Shown here: positions 25,201 through 38,465 of the stretch, in pieces
How positions within the stretch are numbered: position 1 is the first letter of the stretch
Layout: every line of letters begins with the position of its first letter
NCBI GenBank assembly: GCA_036511855.1
Contig: DATCBN010000077.1
Coordinates: 1-39,718 of the forward strand
Direction: 5' to 3'
Length of the DNA stretch: 39,718 nucleotides
From: Candidatus Eremiobacteraceae bacterium
GTDB lineage: Bacteria; Vulcanimicrobiota; Vulcanimicrobiia; Eremiobacterales; Eremiobacteraceae
Program-made: the position numbers and the translations under genes
The notes under the pieces: model-generated
Seen by the model: the letters and a program-made list of their open reading frames with translations, nothing else
Databases searched by the model: none
Told to the model about the DNA's origin: nothing

Positions 25201-25423
25201 CCTCAACGCCATTGATCTGCTCTTCGAGCGGATTGGTGACCGACGACTCCACGGCTTCGGCATTCGCGCCGATATACACGGAGTTCACCGAGATGGTCGG
25301 CGGCGCGATATTCGGATACTGCGAAATCGGCAGCGACGGAATCGAGAGCAGCCCGGCGAGCAGGATGACCGCAGCGCAGACAGCCGCGAGGATCGGCCGC
25401 GAGATGAAAATATTAGACTGCAT
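22292..25423 (-). CDS. RND efflux pump permease (HAE1/AcrB type)
   Basis: A 1043-residue inner-membrane drug/proton antiporter, the length typical of AcrB/MexB. The N-terminus FISRPILAAVCAAVILLAG is the family's first helix. The proton-relay pair lies in ALVVDDAIVVIENIVR (TM4) and the conserved Lys in VGLASKNAILIVQF (TM10). The pore-domain and docking-domain sequences (for example SQYPNIAPPTISVN, GNVGGFDLEVEDQAGLG) are intact. It follows the adaptor gene after three bases, so they form one operon. No outer-membrane factor (TolC/OprM) is encoded in the window. The substrates are probably hydrophobic compounds. Confidence 0.95.
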   Translation of the reverse strand: MQSNIFISRPILAAVCAAVILLAGLLSIPSLPISQYPNIAPPTISVNSVYIGANAEAVESSVTNPLEEQINGVEGLRYLASSSTADGSSSITATFNLGRDPDKAEQDVQTRVNVAQGVLPAQVKQTGITVTKNSTSFVMAIGITSDSKKYDSLFLSNYADRYITQALKRVKGVGDVIIFGERKFAMRLWLDPQKLQSFGLTPDDVTTALADQNVQVAAGQIGQAPEAANQPYTLNVRVAGRLTTPAQFADIVVKSGNGVLVRVSDVGRVDLGAQDYSTDLNFNGKTAVGIGVLQLQDANSLTVSKGVNDALKTLSANFPQGVSYNIAFDSTTFVHESINEVLKTLTLAICLVVLVIFLFLQDWRTTLIPAVTIPVSLLGTFALLKAFNFSINTLTLFALTLATALVVDDAIVVIENIVRYIHEHKMDAKTATPLAMGEITSAVIATSLVLLAVFVPVAFFPGTTGELYKQFALTIAATISISAFTALTLAPALASLMLEGEAPRHGALMRTVGNFIERVRGGYNRLLPAVQKKRGIVLVVFACLLVLTIFMFKVVPTGFVPDEDQGYFVVVAQGPPGSSLEYTDGIMKQAQQILRAEPDVVNIFSVAGFSFFGSGPNNGIMFASLKPWSDRRGKDESAQAILARLGGKLFGITGASVFAFNPPAIQGAGNVGGFDLEVEDQAGLGIPALATTAGTTMFLGNTDKLLTNVFTTFRADSPQVQLNIDRDAVQALHVKLGDVFDTLQILLGSDYVNDFNYRNKSYRVYVQADAPYRSHIDDLGQYAVKNDSGSMVPLSSFITVQRTLGPPAIYHYNLFRSIEFNGSPKPGVASGTALDEMQKLMKQILPPGMSYEWTGTSLDQIEAGSATIAIFGLAVVFVFLVLAAQYESLVDPLIIIMAVPLAILGALTAVYLRGLQNDIFCQIGLVMLVGLASKNAILIVQFGNLLRAQGMPVAKAAIEAAKTRLRPILMTSFAFIFGIMPLVFASGAGQASRHSLGTAVVGGMLLSTLLNLFVIPVLYAIIAGAEDRFRERRRARREAQPPQ

Positions 25424-25426
25424 CGA

Positions 25427-26776
25427 CTAGTGTTGCCCAGCCTTCGGCGTCGCGGTGCCCTTTGGTTTGGCGCCGGGCGCAGCGCCGCCCGGGGCCGCGC
25501 CCGGCGGCCCACCGCCTGTCGGAAGCGCTTGCACGGGTGTGCCCGGCTGCAGCGTGGCCGAGTGGTTGAGAATGGCCTGAACGTTCGGCGCCAAGCCCTT
25601 TCCGGTCACTTCCGTCCACTGATCGTTTTGAAGGCCGAGCTCAACCGGCACCACGGCTGCCTTGCCGTCAGCGATGATGAACATCGCATATCCTTCATCG
25701 GTCTGATAGACCGAAGCGGTTGGCGCGAGTAGCGCGTTCGACTTGCGAGCCTGCACCACCGCCGCCTGCGCGACCATGCCGCCGCGCAACTTGAGATCGG
25801 GATTGGCCAACCTTATGCGCGCCATGTAGGTGACCGTGCCGGGCTCCGCGGAGAGATTGAAGTATTCAACCGATCCGCTCCATGAACGCCCGGGCACGGA
25901 TCCCACGGTGATCGTGACCGGCGTACCGCCGTGCACGTATTTCAATTGATCGCCGGAGATCCCGGCGTTGACGTAGACCGGGTCTAACTGGTCGACGATC
26001 ATCAACGGCGAACCCGGCGCTGCGAGCGTACCGGGGTCGACCCCGCGAGACACGATGACGCCGTCGAACGGCGCGCGGACGTTGGTCTGTGCTATCTGCG
26101 CTTGGATGAGATCGCTCGCGGCGCTCGCCGAGGTGACGGCGGCTCTGGCATTGCGAAGGTCGGCGAGGGCCGAGCTGCTCGATCCTGACAGGTTGGAATT
26201 GGTGGCTTGGACCTCTGCGGCGCTCAAGGCCGCATCGGCCGCTGCCGTGGCAGCTTGCTGCTGGTCCACCGCTTGCTGCGAAACATAACCTTGCTTGAGC
26301 AAAGTGAGATCGCGTCGCAGCGTCGCGTCGGCCGTTGTGGCCGCGCTGCGTGCCGATGTCAGCCCGGCATTTGCGCTCGCCATCGTGCCCGAAGCGTTGG
26401 CCTGCGCGGACGCGTATCGTGCCTGTGCCGCTACGAGCAACGCATCGTTCTGATTCAATTGCGCCTGCAACGTGCTGTCGTCGATCTTGACGAGCAGATC
26501 GCCCTTTCTGACGCGTTGCCCGATCTGGCCGTTCACCGAAAGCACCGTGCCGGAAACCACCGACGACAAGACGGCGTGCTGCAGCGGAGCAACAGTCGCG
26601 TTCACCGTGAATGTCTGCTCGATCGGGCCACGCTTCATCGGTTGCGCGGACACTGGAATGGAGAAACCGCCCGCGCCGCCCGGAGGGCCGCCGGCCTGAT
26701 GGGGTGCGCAGGCGGACAGGGCGACAGCTGCGAGGAGTATCAACGCTCTCGCGGATTTCGTGGCGACGTGTGTCAT
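25427..26776 (-). CDS. RND efflux periplasmic adaptor (membrane fusion lipoprotein)
   Basis: A 449-residue AcrA/MexA-type adaptor. A lipobox signal (LILLAAVALSAC) anchors it in the membrane. The lipoyl half-motifs are GTVLSVNGQIGQRVRKGDLLVKIDD and VRAPFDGVIVSRGVDPG, separated by a long coiled-coil hairpin rich in Ala and Gln (about 115-215). Beta-barrel and membrane-proximal domains follow. The tail (GGGPPGAAPGGAAPGAKPKG) is a Pro/Gly/Ala-rich extension beyond the normal end. The ATG at 26776 has only a weak GGGGA upstream. The divergent HAD gene shares the 102-base upstream region. Confidence 0.93.
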   Translation of the reverse strand: MTHVATKSARALILLAAVALSACAPHQAGGPPGGAGGFSIPVSAQPMKRGPIEQTFTVNATVAPLQHAVLSSVVSGTVLSVNGQIGQRVRKGDLLVKIDDSTLQAQLNQNDALLVAAQARYASAQANASGTMASANAGLTSARSAATTADATLRRDLTLLKQGYVSQQAVDQQQAATAAADAALSAAEVQATNSNLSGSSSSALADLRNARAAVTSASAASDLIQAQIAQTNVRAPFDGVIVSRGVDPGTLAAPGSPLMIVDQLDPVYVNAGISGDQLKYVHGGTPVTITVGSVPGRSWSGSVEYFNLSAEPGTVTYMARIRLANPDLKLRGGMVAQAAVVQARKSNALLAPTASVYQTDEGYAMFIIADGKAAVVPVELGLQNDQWTEVTGKGLAPNVQAILNHSATLQPGTPVQALPTGGGPPGAAPGGAAPGAKPKGTATPKAGQH

Positions 26777-26878
26777 GGTCCCCGGCTATACTGCGCACGC
26801 CGGGCTTATTCATTTTGGCGGCCAACCAAGAGGTCCGAATCAAGGGACGTTCGCTTCCGCGAACAAAGAGGCGCCTCC

Positions 26879-27604
26879 GTGATTCGCGCCATTTTCTTCG
26901 ACCTGGACGACACGCTGGTCGATGATACGATTTCGACCGAGGAGTGCGCCGAAGCCGTCGCTCGAGAGGTGGCCGGTGGCCGTGGTCTCGCACCCGCGGA
27001 TCTTGCCAAGGCGTATTTGGATTCCGCGATCGCTTTTTGGGAAGGTCTTGCGCCGGGCTCCCCGCCTTCGCGCGGCGACGGCATTCGACGCACGATGTGG
27101 CGCGCGGCGTTACGTTCGCTCGGCGTCGACGACGACGCGCTTGCAGCAGCGCTAGCGGTGCGGTACGATGCGATTCGGGCCGAGCGCGTGGAATATTACC
27201 CCGACGCGGTTCCCGTGCTGACAAGTCTTCACGGCCAATACAAGTTGGCGATCATCACGAACGGTTTTACCGAAACGCACAAGGCGCGCATCGCGCCGCT
27301 GCAGCTCGGGCGGTTTTTCGATCACGTGGTGATGGCCGGGGATTTAGAAATGGTGAAGCCGGACCCGGCGATTTTCCGCCACGCTATGGGGTTGTTGGGC
27401 GTGGGACCGAGCGAGAGCGTCATGGTCGGCGACCGGTTCAACCGCGATGTGACGGGCGCTCAAGCTGCCGGCATGCGCTCTGTATGGATGAATGTTCGCT
27501 CGGAACCCATGCCTGCCGGCGCGAATCCGCCGGATGCCGTCATCACCACCTTGAGCGAACTGCCAAGGGTGATGACCGCCCTCACACAGCCTGGGGTCTC
27601 CTAG
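26879..27604 (+). CDS. HAD-superfamily hydrolase (subfamily IA)
   Basis: A 241-residue phosphatase-like protein. Motif I is FFDLDDTLVDD, motif II IITNG (Thr/Ser of the HAD core), motif III Lys in EMVKPDPAIF, and motif IV GDRFNRDVTGAQAAGM. An alpha-helical cap of about 80 residues sits after motif I, as in subfamily IA enzymes such as YjjG nucleotidase or haloacid dehalogenases. The start is GTG at 26879 with AGAGG about nine bases upstream; the frame is open far upstream only as a shadow of the adaptor gene. It is divergent from the RND operon. The substrate is unknown. Confidence 0.9.
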   Translation: MIRAIFFDLDDTLVDDTISTEECAEAVAREVAGGRGLAPADLAKAYLDSAIAFWEGLAPGSPPSRGDGIRRTMWRAALRSLGVDDDALAAALAVRYDAIRAERVEYYPDAVPVLTSLHGQYKLAIITNGFTETHKARIAPLQLGRFFDHVVMAGDLEMVKPDPAIFRHAMGLLGVGPSESVMVGDRFNRDVTGAQAAGMRSVWMNVRSEPMPAGANPPDAVITTLSELPRVMTALTQPGVS

Positions 27605-27639
27605 GTAAATTCGCGCGCACTCGATAAATGCAGGTAACC

Positions 27640-27675
27640 GGGCCGCTGTTTGTCCGGCCCCAAACTGCGATTTTT
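27640..27675 (+). terminator. Possible hairpin terminator after the HAD gene
   Basis: GGGCCG-N9-CGGCCC (27640-27660) lies about 35 bases after the stop, with a five-T run starting ten bases later. The T-run is too far away for a strong intrinsic terminator, so the call is weak. Confidence 0.25.
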
Positions 27676-27694
27676 CCTGCCGGGAGGATTCCCC

Positions 27695-28111
27695 GTGTTC
27701 AAACAACTCGGCCTTATCACTGTCGGCGCAGCTTTTCTTCTCATTTCAAGCGCGCTTCATCCATCGCCCGCGTTGGCCAGCTTTCGCGTGTGCAACGATT
27801 CCGGCGAGAAGATCTCCGTCGCCATCGCGTATTTCGGAAGCGACGCGGAGGGCTGGACGAGCGAAGGCTGGTGGAACCTCGACGACGGCGAGTGCGCCAC
27901 GCCGGTGAGCGGCGACCTCGACAATCGATACTACTATTTATTCGCTGACGGCGAAAAAAACAAATGGACGGGCGATTATACGAATTGCGTCGATCCAGAC
28001 CATTCGTTCACGCTCAAGCACGCCGATTCCGATTGCAACTTCGCGAAAAAGTCGTTCTTCAAAGTCGATACCGGCACGACAGCGACCGACTTTACCTATA
28101 CATTCAAGTAG
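27695..28111 (+). CDS. Secreted DUF1036 protein
   Basis: A 138-residue exported protein with a signal peptide (LGLITVGAAFLLISSALHPSPALA). The mature part has the DUF1036 pattern: FRVCNDSGEKISVAIAYF, EGWTSEGWWNLDDGECATPV, NRYYYLFADGE, with conserved Cys and Trp residues. The GTG start at 27695 has GGGAGG seven bases upstream; the frame extends upstream without a better site. It stands alone between the HAD gene and a convergent beta-barrel gene. The function of DUF1036 is unknown. Confidence 0.87.
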   Translation: MFKQLGLITVGAAFLLISSALHPSPALASFRVCNDSGEKISVAIAYFGSDAEGWTSEGWWNLDDGECATPVSGDLDNRYYYLFADGEKNKWTGDYTNCVDPDHSFTLKHADSDCNFAKKSFFKVDTGTTATDFTYTFK

Positions 28112-28114
28112 CCG

Positions 28115-28737
28115 TTAGTTCGCTTCGCCGGGCCGCTTAAAGAGACCGTAGCGGATTTCGAACGTCGGTCCAAAACCGACGTTCCGGTCCGCCGTGCGGC
28201 CATCGACGAAGTTGGCCGAGAAGTTGCAAAGCTGACATTAAGGAAGTCCGGGCCGCGCATGTGCGGCTGGTCGGCGGCGCTCGCCTCGAAGAATGTGGCG
28301 TGCGGCGAGCGCCAAGACCCGCGCAATTCATATCGCGTCCCCGCAAGTCGCGACATGTTGACCTCGTCGCGCCCCACGAACGGATAGTTCAATTGCGGCG
28401 TGCGCTGCGCGACGATGCCGCTCCCGATCCCGGCCCAATATTGACCGCGTCGATCGACCGGAACGCTCACGACACCGTTGAAGAGGCCGAAGCTCTGCGT
28501 GATCGCGCCCAAGCGGTCGCTTTTCGCGTGCGCGCCGTCGACGACGGGAATCCCTTCGAGGTGCAGTCGCAGATTTTTCCAGCGCTGAGTGATCTCGATG
28601 AACGCGCCGAGCGCAGAGCCCCGGACATCATTTCCATTTTCGAAATGACCGCCGGAAATTGAAAGGCCTTGCATGCCGATCTGCGTGTCAGCGCTGACGG
28701 CGGCAGGGACAGCCGCCAAGACCGCCGACAGAAGCAC
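28115..28737 (-). CDS. Outer-membrane beta-barrel-like protein with apparent frameshift
   Basis: A secreted beta-strand-rich protein of about 207 residues. The main frame ([64 protein letters not shown]) is coherent to about base 28226. After that it becomes Arg/Ser-rich, while the neighbouring frame becomes coherent: [19 protein letters not shown] then [17 protein letters not shown], ending at 28115 four bases from the convergent DUF1036 stop. One extra base near 28226 would restore a continuous reading. The start is also uncertain: GTG 28737 has no ribosome-binding site, whereas an ATG near 28777 in another frame encodes a basic MRRRQN leader. This may be a pseudogene or an assembly error. 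A lipid A deacylase-like role is possible but unproven. Confidence 0.6.
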
Positions 28738-28906
28738 CGAACAAAGCGCGCGATGTAACGTTTTGGCGCCTTCTCATTGCGGTCGTGCGCCTCCCGGATT
28801 CGTTTGCCCTAATCGGTTGCCCCATTCGTCCGTCTCGGAAGGATGGCAATCATCGCGTCCCTTGGAGGTCGGGCCCTCACCGTATACCGAAATACGCTCG
28901 TCGCCC

Positions 28907-31936
<3,030 letters not shown>

Positions 31937-32061
31937 TCAGGTCCGGCAGCGCTTTTGTGATGCATCTCACGCCCTGGGGTCAAGTTGCGGCGTCGAATGG
32001 CCGACAATCTAGAGATGACGGCTTGCCGTCCAATTCTTCATTTCAAGGACAGTGTCAGAAC

Positions 32062-32790
32062 ATGGCCGACGCCCTGGATGCCGAACATCTACCAACTGCG
32101 CTCACGCTGCCGGTCGTCATCACGGTGCGTAATTCCGACCTTGGGTTGAACGAGACCGGTCGCGTCAAACGTCTGGACCACGACAGTTTGGTCGCATCTC
32201 TGCCGGTGGCAATTCCAGACGGCACGGTGTTATTTTCGACGATCGACATGCGCACGCTCAATGCCACCGCGCGCGGACTCATCCGCGTTCGCACGCAGAC
32301 CACGATGGGCGAGGGCGCCGGATTCGATACCGTCGCCGACTTCGTCGAACTCAACGATGACGGCAAACAGAAAATCGATCGCCTTCTTGCCAATCAAGAT
32401 GGGGCGCCCGCCGTCGCGGCCGGGTTCGTCCCTGCCGCTCCGCCTGTTGGCGGCGCCGGCCGCAGCTTCGCCACCGATCAACTCGGGGTGCAGCCGGTCT
32501 ACTCACGGACGGCAGGAGCCAAACAAGACTATCAGATCACGCCGGAACGCAAAACGTATTTCGAACCGTCGCCCATGCGCGGCAAAGTCGAAGCATCGAA
32601 GAGCACGAAGTTCTGGGGCAGCATCGGCGTCACGGGCTATACCGTCATCATCCTCGCGGTCGTTGCGTTGTTCCCGCAAGGACGCTATTGGGAACTTTAC
32701 GTCTGGGACCACTTCGCGTGGGGTGTTTCCCGGATTTGGTACTGGGCGCAAAATATCGGCAACGTGAAGTTGTACAACAATACGCCATGA
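32062..32790 (+). CDS. PilZ-fold-like protein with C-terminal membrane anchor
   Basis: A 242-residue protein. Residues about 10-110 look like a PilZ beta-barrel: TLPVVITVRNSDLGLNETG, VASLPVAIPDGTVLF, ARGLIRVRT and a terminal FVELNDDGKQKIDRLL helix. However, the c-di-GMP RxxxR and NxSxxG motifs are not evident, so binding is doubtful. A flexible Pro/Ala linker follows, then one transmembrane helix (about 185-205, GVTGYTVIILAVVALF) and an aromatic tail (YWELYVWDHFAW). The ATG at 32062 starts MADALDAEHL; earlier in-frame codons look non-coding. It overlaps the following canonical PilZ gene by four bases, suggesting a c-di-GMP-linked pair. Confidence 0.6.
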   Translation: MADALDAEHLPTALTLPVVITVRNSDLGLNETGRVKRLDHDSLVASLPVAIPDGTVLFSTIDMRTLNATARGLIRVRTQTTMGEGAGFDTVADFVELNDDGKQKIDRLLANQDGAPAVAAGFVPAAPPVGGAGRSFATDQLGVQPVYSRTAGAKQDYQITPERKTYFEPSPMRGKVEASKSTKFWGSIGVTGYTVIILAVVALFPQGRYWELYVWDHFAWGVSRIWYWAQNIGNVKLYNNTP

Positions 32791-33143
32791 CGACTGCTAG
32801 CACTGGAACCGGCTCAGAACGGCGCGAACACGACCGTGTCGTCAAGGCCCTGCCCGTTAACGTGCACCGCGAACGGTCGCCCGAATCCGTTCCGGGCGAG
32901 ATCGTCAACATCGGCGCGGGCGGCGTGCTTTTGCGCACCGCGTTGCCGATCAGCACCAACGACTTGGTATCCATCGATCTGACCATCGACGGCGAGCAGG
33001 ATCCGATTTCTGTGTACGGCACCGTCGTCCGCAACGACGCGCGCGGCCTCGGTGTTTCGTTCGTGCGCATCAGCGAAGTCACGGCCGATCTCATCGCGTA
33101 CTTGATCCGCAAATGGCAGCGCGACGGAGCCCCTAGCGCCTAA
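32787..33143 (+). CDS. PilZ-domain protein, probable c-di-GMP binder
   Basis: A 118-residue single-domain PilZ protein. It has the N-terminal RREHDRV (RxxxR type) and NIGAGGVLLR, matching the second motif with Gly in place of Ser (N-x-G-x-x-G). The barrel continues through VSIDLTIDGE, VYGTVVRND, GLGVSFVRI and ends in the helix DLIAYLIRKWQR. The ATG overlaps the previous gene's stop (ATGA), so it is translated with the membrane-anchored partner. Loss of the Ser could weaken c-di-GMP binding. The output target is unknown; it might act in motility, secretion or envelope synthesis. Confidence 0.85.
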   Translation: MTTASTGTGSERREHDRVVKALPVNVHRERSPESVPGEIVNIGAGGVLLRTALPISTNDLVSIDLTIDGEQDPISVYGTVVRNDARGLGVSFVRISEVTADLIAYLIRKWQRDGAPSA

Positions 33144-33145
33144 CC

Positions 33146-33173
33146 GTATTAGGTCAACTGTATTAGGGCAAGT
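33146..33173 (+). repeat. Two truncated heads of the palindromic repeat (14-base ladder)
   Basis: GTATTAGGTCAACT and GTATTAGGGCAAGT lie in direct tandem, each 14 bases, leading into a third, complete copy that starts GTACTAGGGCAAGC at 33174. Only the flank and left arm are repeated. It starts three bases after the PilZ stop. Confidence 0.75.
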
Positions 33174-33179
33174 GTACTA

Positions 33180-33198
33180 GGGCAAGCATCGCTTGCCC
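33180..33198 (+). repeat. Dispersed palindromic repeat, perfect copy, GTACTA flank
   Basis: GGGCAAGC-ATC-GCTTGCCC following the two half-copies, oriented with the PilZ genes. Confidence 0.95.
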
Positions 33199-33205
33199 CG
33201 TTTTT
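33180..33205 (+). terminator. Repeat-derived intrinsic terminator after the PilZ pair
   Basis: The repeat hairpin is followed by CG and five Ts (33201-33205), 37 bases after the PilZ stop and in the direction of transcription. Confidence 0.5.
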
Positions 33206-33220
33206 CATTTCCATGTAGTC

Positions 33221-33239
33221 GGGCAAGCATCGCTTGCCC
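33221..33239 (+). repeat. Dispersed palindromic repeat, perfect copy, TGTAGTC flank
   Basis: GGGCAAGC-ATC-GCTTGCCC, in direct tandem 41 bases after the previous copy and 20 bases before the epimerase start. Confidence 0.95.
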
Positions 33240-33259
33240 ATTTGTGTAAGTGACCGTCG

Positions 33260-34201
33260 ATGAAAAACATTGCCGTGATCGGTTACGGCGCCGTTGGGCG
33301 TGCGACGGTCTCTACGCTTGCAACGCGCGGCGATTCCGTACGGATCGTGCAGAGGACGAAACCGAAAGAACTTCCCGAGGGTTGCACGTTTCACGCGGCC
33401 GATTCGACCGATCATGATGCGATAATTCAAGCGTGCGCGGGGATGGATACGGTCGTGTGCTGTCTCGGCTTTCCGTACGATTCGGCGCTGTGGAGGCGCG
33501 TGTGGCCAGCCACGATGGCCAACCTGATCGACGGCTGTTCAAGTTCGAGCGCACGTTTCGTCTTTGCAGACAACCTCTACATGTACGGGCCGCAGACCGC
33601 GCCGCTGACCGAGGACAAGCCGCTTACGGACTACGGACGCAAGCCCGCGCTCCGTGCGGAAATCACCAAGCTATGGATATCTGCGCACGACTCCGGCCGC
33701 CTGCGCGCGGTTGCCGTCCGCGCAGCAGATTTTTATGGGCCGGATGTCGCGACGTCGGTGATCTCGGCGTTTGGTGTCGCGCGGTACTTGGCCGGCCAGT
33801 CCGCGTTCATCCCCTACAATCCCGAGCATCCGCATGATTTTGCCTACGTCCCCGACTTTGCGCGAGCGCTCGTCACCTTGATCGACGCGCCGGACGATGC
33901 CTATGGGCAAGCGTGGCATGTTCCGAATGCGCCGACGCGGACGCTGCGCGAGGTGTTGTCCCTTGCCGCGAGCCTCATCGGGGTTCCGCCAAGAATCAGT
34001 GTGCTGCCAAGCGCGCTCGCACCGGTCGTTGGTCTGTTCAGCAAAGAAATCAGAGAAATGGGTGAGATGCGCTTCCAGTGGGATCGCCCATACATCGTGG
34101 ACTCGTCAAAATTTGCTGAGCGCTTCTGGAAAGACGCGACGTCATTCGAGCGCGGCCTCGGTAATACGATTCAATTTTATCGGACAGCGTCGACTAGGTA
34201 A
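33260..34201 (+). CDS. NAD(P)-dependent epimerase/dehydratase-family protein
   Basis: A 313-residue Rossmann protein of the extended short-chain dehydrogenase type. The cofactor motif is VIGYGAVGRATV (GxGxxG) near the N-terminus. VVCCLGFPYDS, FVFADNLYMYGP and RAADFYGPDV mark the sheet and the substrate side. The usual YxxxK is not obvious (TDYGRKPALR), so the activity could differ from sugar epimerases. HDFAYVPDFARALVTLID is the common late signature. No strong ribosome-binding site precedes the ATG. It lies alone, flanked by repeats, and 62 bases before ligA. Substrate unknown. Confidence 0.85.
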   Translation: MKNIAVIGYGAVGRATVSTLATRGDSVRIVQRTKPKELPEGCTFHAADSTDHDAIIQACAGMDTVVCCLGFPYDSALWRRVWPATMANLIDGCSSSSARFVFADNLYMYGPQTAPLTEDKPLTDYGRKPALRAEITKLWISAHDSGRLRAVAVRAADFYGPDVATSVISAFGVARYLAGQSAFIPYNPEHPHDFAYVPDFARALVTLIDAPDDAYGQAWHVPNAPTRTLREVLSLAASLIGVPPRISVLPSALAPVVGLFSKEIREMGEMRFQWDRPYIVDSSKFAERFWKDATSFERGLGNTIQFYRTASTR

Positions 34202-34215
34202 GGAAAATTTTTTCA

Positions 34216-37033
<2,818 letters not shown>

Positions 37034-37037
<4 letters not shown>

Positions 37038-37840
37038 CGCGCGCGCAGACGCTGAAGCTTGTCGCGCTCGATCTCGACGGCACGACGCTCGATTCGGCGG
37101 GCCGCGTCAGCGAACGAACCAAGCGAGCCGTCGCCGCAGTGAGCGCGCGGAACATCGGCGTCATCGTGGTGACGTTTCGCGCATATCTCTCGTCAAAGCC
37201 GTTCGTGCGCGAACTCGGATTGCACTTGCCTCTGGTCTGCGTCAACGGCGCGCTCGTCAAGGACGCGAGTGACGACCGGGTTCTGGAAGAATATCCGCTG
37301 CCTGCCGAGGCGGCCCGAGAAGCCGTCAACTATGGCGTGACGCACGGCTATGAGATGTGCATCTTCGCCGGCGAATCGTACGTCGGCAGTCCCGAAATCA
37401 TCCGCAAATATGGAGCCGGTCACGAGCATCAGTGGGTCGCGAGCGACGACTTGCGCGCGTCGGTGCGGGAACAATCCGCCCTCATGGTTCGTTACTTCGG
37501 AGATCACCGCTTCGAGCAGGCGCGTTTGGATTTGGCACATCTCGGGGTAGAACAAGTGGACGACTGGCTAGACAAGACCTTTGAGTTGACGCTCATGCGC
37601 GCCGGCGTGTCCAAGCATTTCGCGCTCGAACGATTTGCCGCGCAGCGCGGCATCGATCGCGCGGACGTCCTCGCCATCGGCGACGGCGCCCTCGATGCGG
37701 GCATGCTTCGATGGGCCGGCCACGGTGTGGCCATGGCCAATGCTGCGCCCGAGACGCTCGCCGCCGCGGACGAAATCACGCTAACAAACGACGAGGACGG
37801 CGTAGCCGTCGTTCTCGAGCGTTACGCTAGGGGATCTTGA
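37034..37840 (+). CDS. Cof-type HAD hydrolase with altered motifs
   Basis: A 268-residue HAD phosphatase of the Cof/YidA type. Motif I is LVALDLDGTTLD and is intact. VCVNGALV (usually NGA) and the C2 cap fit the family. Two motifs deviate: motif II, normally TGR, is VTFRAY, and motif IV, normally GDxxND, is GDGALDAGML, lacking the Asn. The Mg-binding Asp of motif IV may thus be reduced. The activity may be weak or changed. Its ATG overlaps the GNAT stop by four bases. Confidence 0.85.
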
Positions 37841-38373
37841 TGAAAATACGATGGATACTGACGGGCGCCGGATTGCTCATACTGGTGGGCTTGATCGCCG
37901 CTTATGCGGCGGTTTCGTTCGGACTCGTGCCCGCAAACGCGGACGGGAAGCCGAGCGGCATAGAACGATGGGCGGCACGAACGTCGTTGAAGGCGACGAT
38001 CCGTCGCGAGGCGACCGCGTCGCCAAACCCGCTCCCGATGACCGACGACAACCTGAACGCCGGGCTGAAACTGTATGCGACGAATTGCATGGCGTGCCAC
38101 GGCGCATCGGATGGGAAGCCGTCAAACATCGCTCAAGGCCTTTATCAGCACGCGCCGCAGCTTGGCGATCACGGCGTCGAAGACGATCCGGAAGGTGACA
38201 CGTATTGGGTCGTTCAGCACGGCATCCGGCTCACCGGCATGCCGTCATTCGGCGTGCGGCTAAGCGATTCGGAACTTTGGCAAGTCGTGATGTTCCTCAA
38301 GCACATGGACAAATTGCCGTCGCCGGTTGCCGCCGCATGGAAGAAAGAACCATCGCAATCCCCGAAAAAGTAG
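37840..38373 (+). CDS. Membrane-anchored class I cytochrome c
   Basis: A 177-residue protein with one N-terminal helix (WILTGAGLLILVGLIAAYAAVSF) that anchors it in the membrane. The haem site is CMACHG (Cys83, Cys86, His87), and the second axial ligand is probably Met134 in GMPSFG. The sequence around it (NAGLKLYATNCMACHG, DTYWVVQHGIRLTGMPSFG, ELWQVVMFLKHMDKLP) is typical of small electron carriers. It overlaps the HAD stop by one base (TGATG) and has GGGGA six bases before the ATG. The link to the upstream genes is probably transcriptional only. It is followed by two tandem repeats. Confidence 0.88.
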   Translation: MKIRWILTGAGLLILVGLIAAYAAVSFGLVPANADGKPSGIERWAARTSLKATIRREATASPNPLPMTDDNLNAGLKLYATNCMACHGASDGKPSNIAQGLYQHAPQLGDHGVEDDPEGDTYWVVQHGIRLTGMPSFGVRLSDSELWQVVMFLKHMDKLPSPVAAAWKKEPSQSPKK

Positions 38374-38391
38374 CCCGTCAACTCTGTAGGA

Positions 38392-38410
38392 GGGCAAGCA
38401 TCGCTTGCCC
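38392..38410 (+). repeat. Dispersed palindromic repeat, perfect copy, TGTAGGA flank
   Basis: GGGCAAGC-ATC-GCTTGCCC, 18 bases after the cytochrome stop, in its direction. Confidence 0.95.
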
Positions 38411-38417
38411 ATTTTTT
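38392..38417 (+). terminator. Repeat-derived intrinsic terminator after the cytochrome gene
   Basis: The repeat hairpin is followed by A and six Ts (38412-38417), the clearest terminator-like copy on the plus strand. Confidence 0.6.
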
Positions 38418-38431
38418 CGTCGTCTGTAGGA

Positions 38432-38450
38432 GGGCAAGCATCGCTTGCCC
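38432..38450 (+). repeat. Dispersed palindromic repeat, perfect copy, TGTAGGA flank
   Basis: GGGCAAGC-ATC-GCTTGCCC, in direct tandem 40 bases after the previous copy. It lacks a T-tract and lies 15 bases before the convergent haloperoxidase stop. Confidence 0.95.
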
Positions 38451-38465
38451 TGAGTGTTCGTCTTC

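Noticed and set aside
25866-27224. 452-codon open frame on the minus strand
   Set aside because: It spans the adaptor gene, its promoter region and the HAD gene in the wrong frame, with Arg-rich composition.
28841-28862. Another degenerate copy of the palindrome (ggatggcaatcatcgcgtcc)
   Set aside because: Only the middle resembles the repeat; the arms are not complementary.
33903-33917. GGGCAAGCGTGGC inside the epimerase gene
   Set aside because: It matches only the left arm by chance; there is no right arm and no flank.
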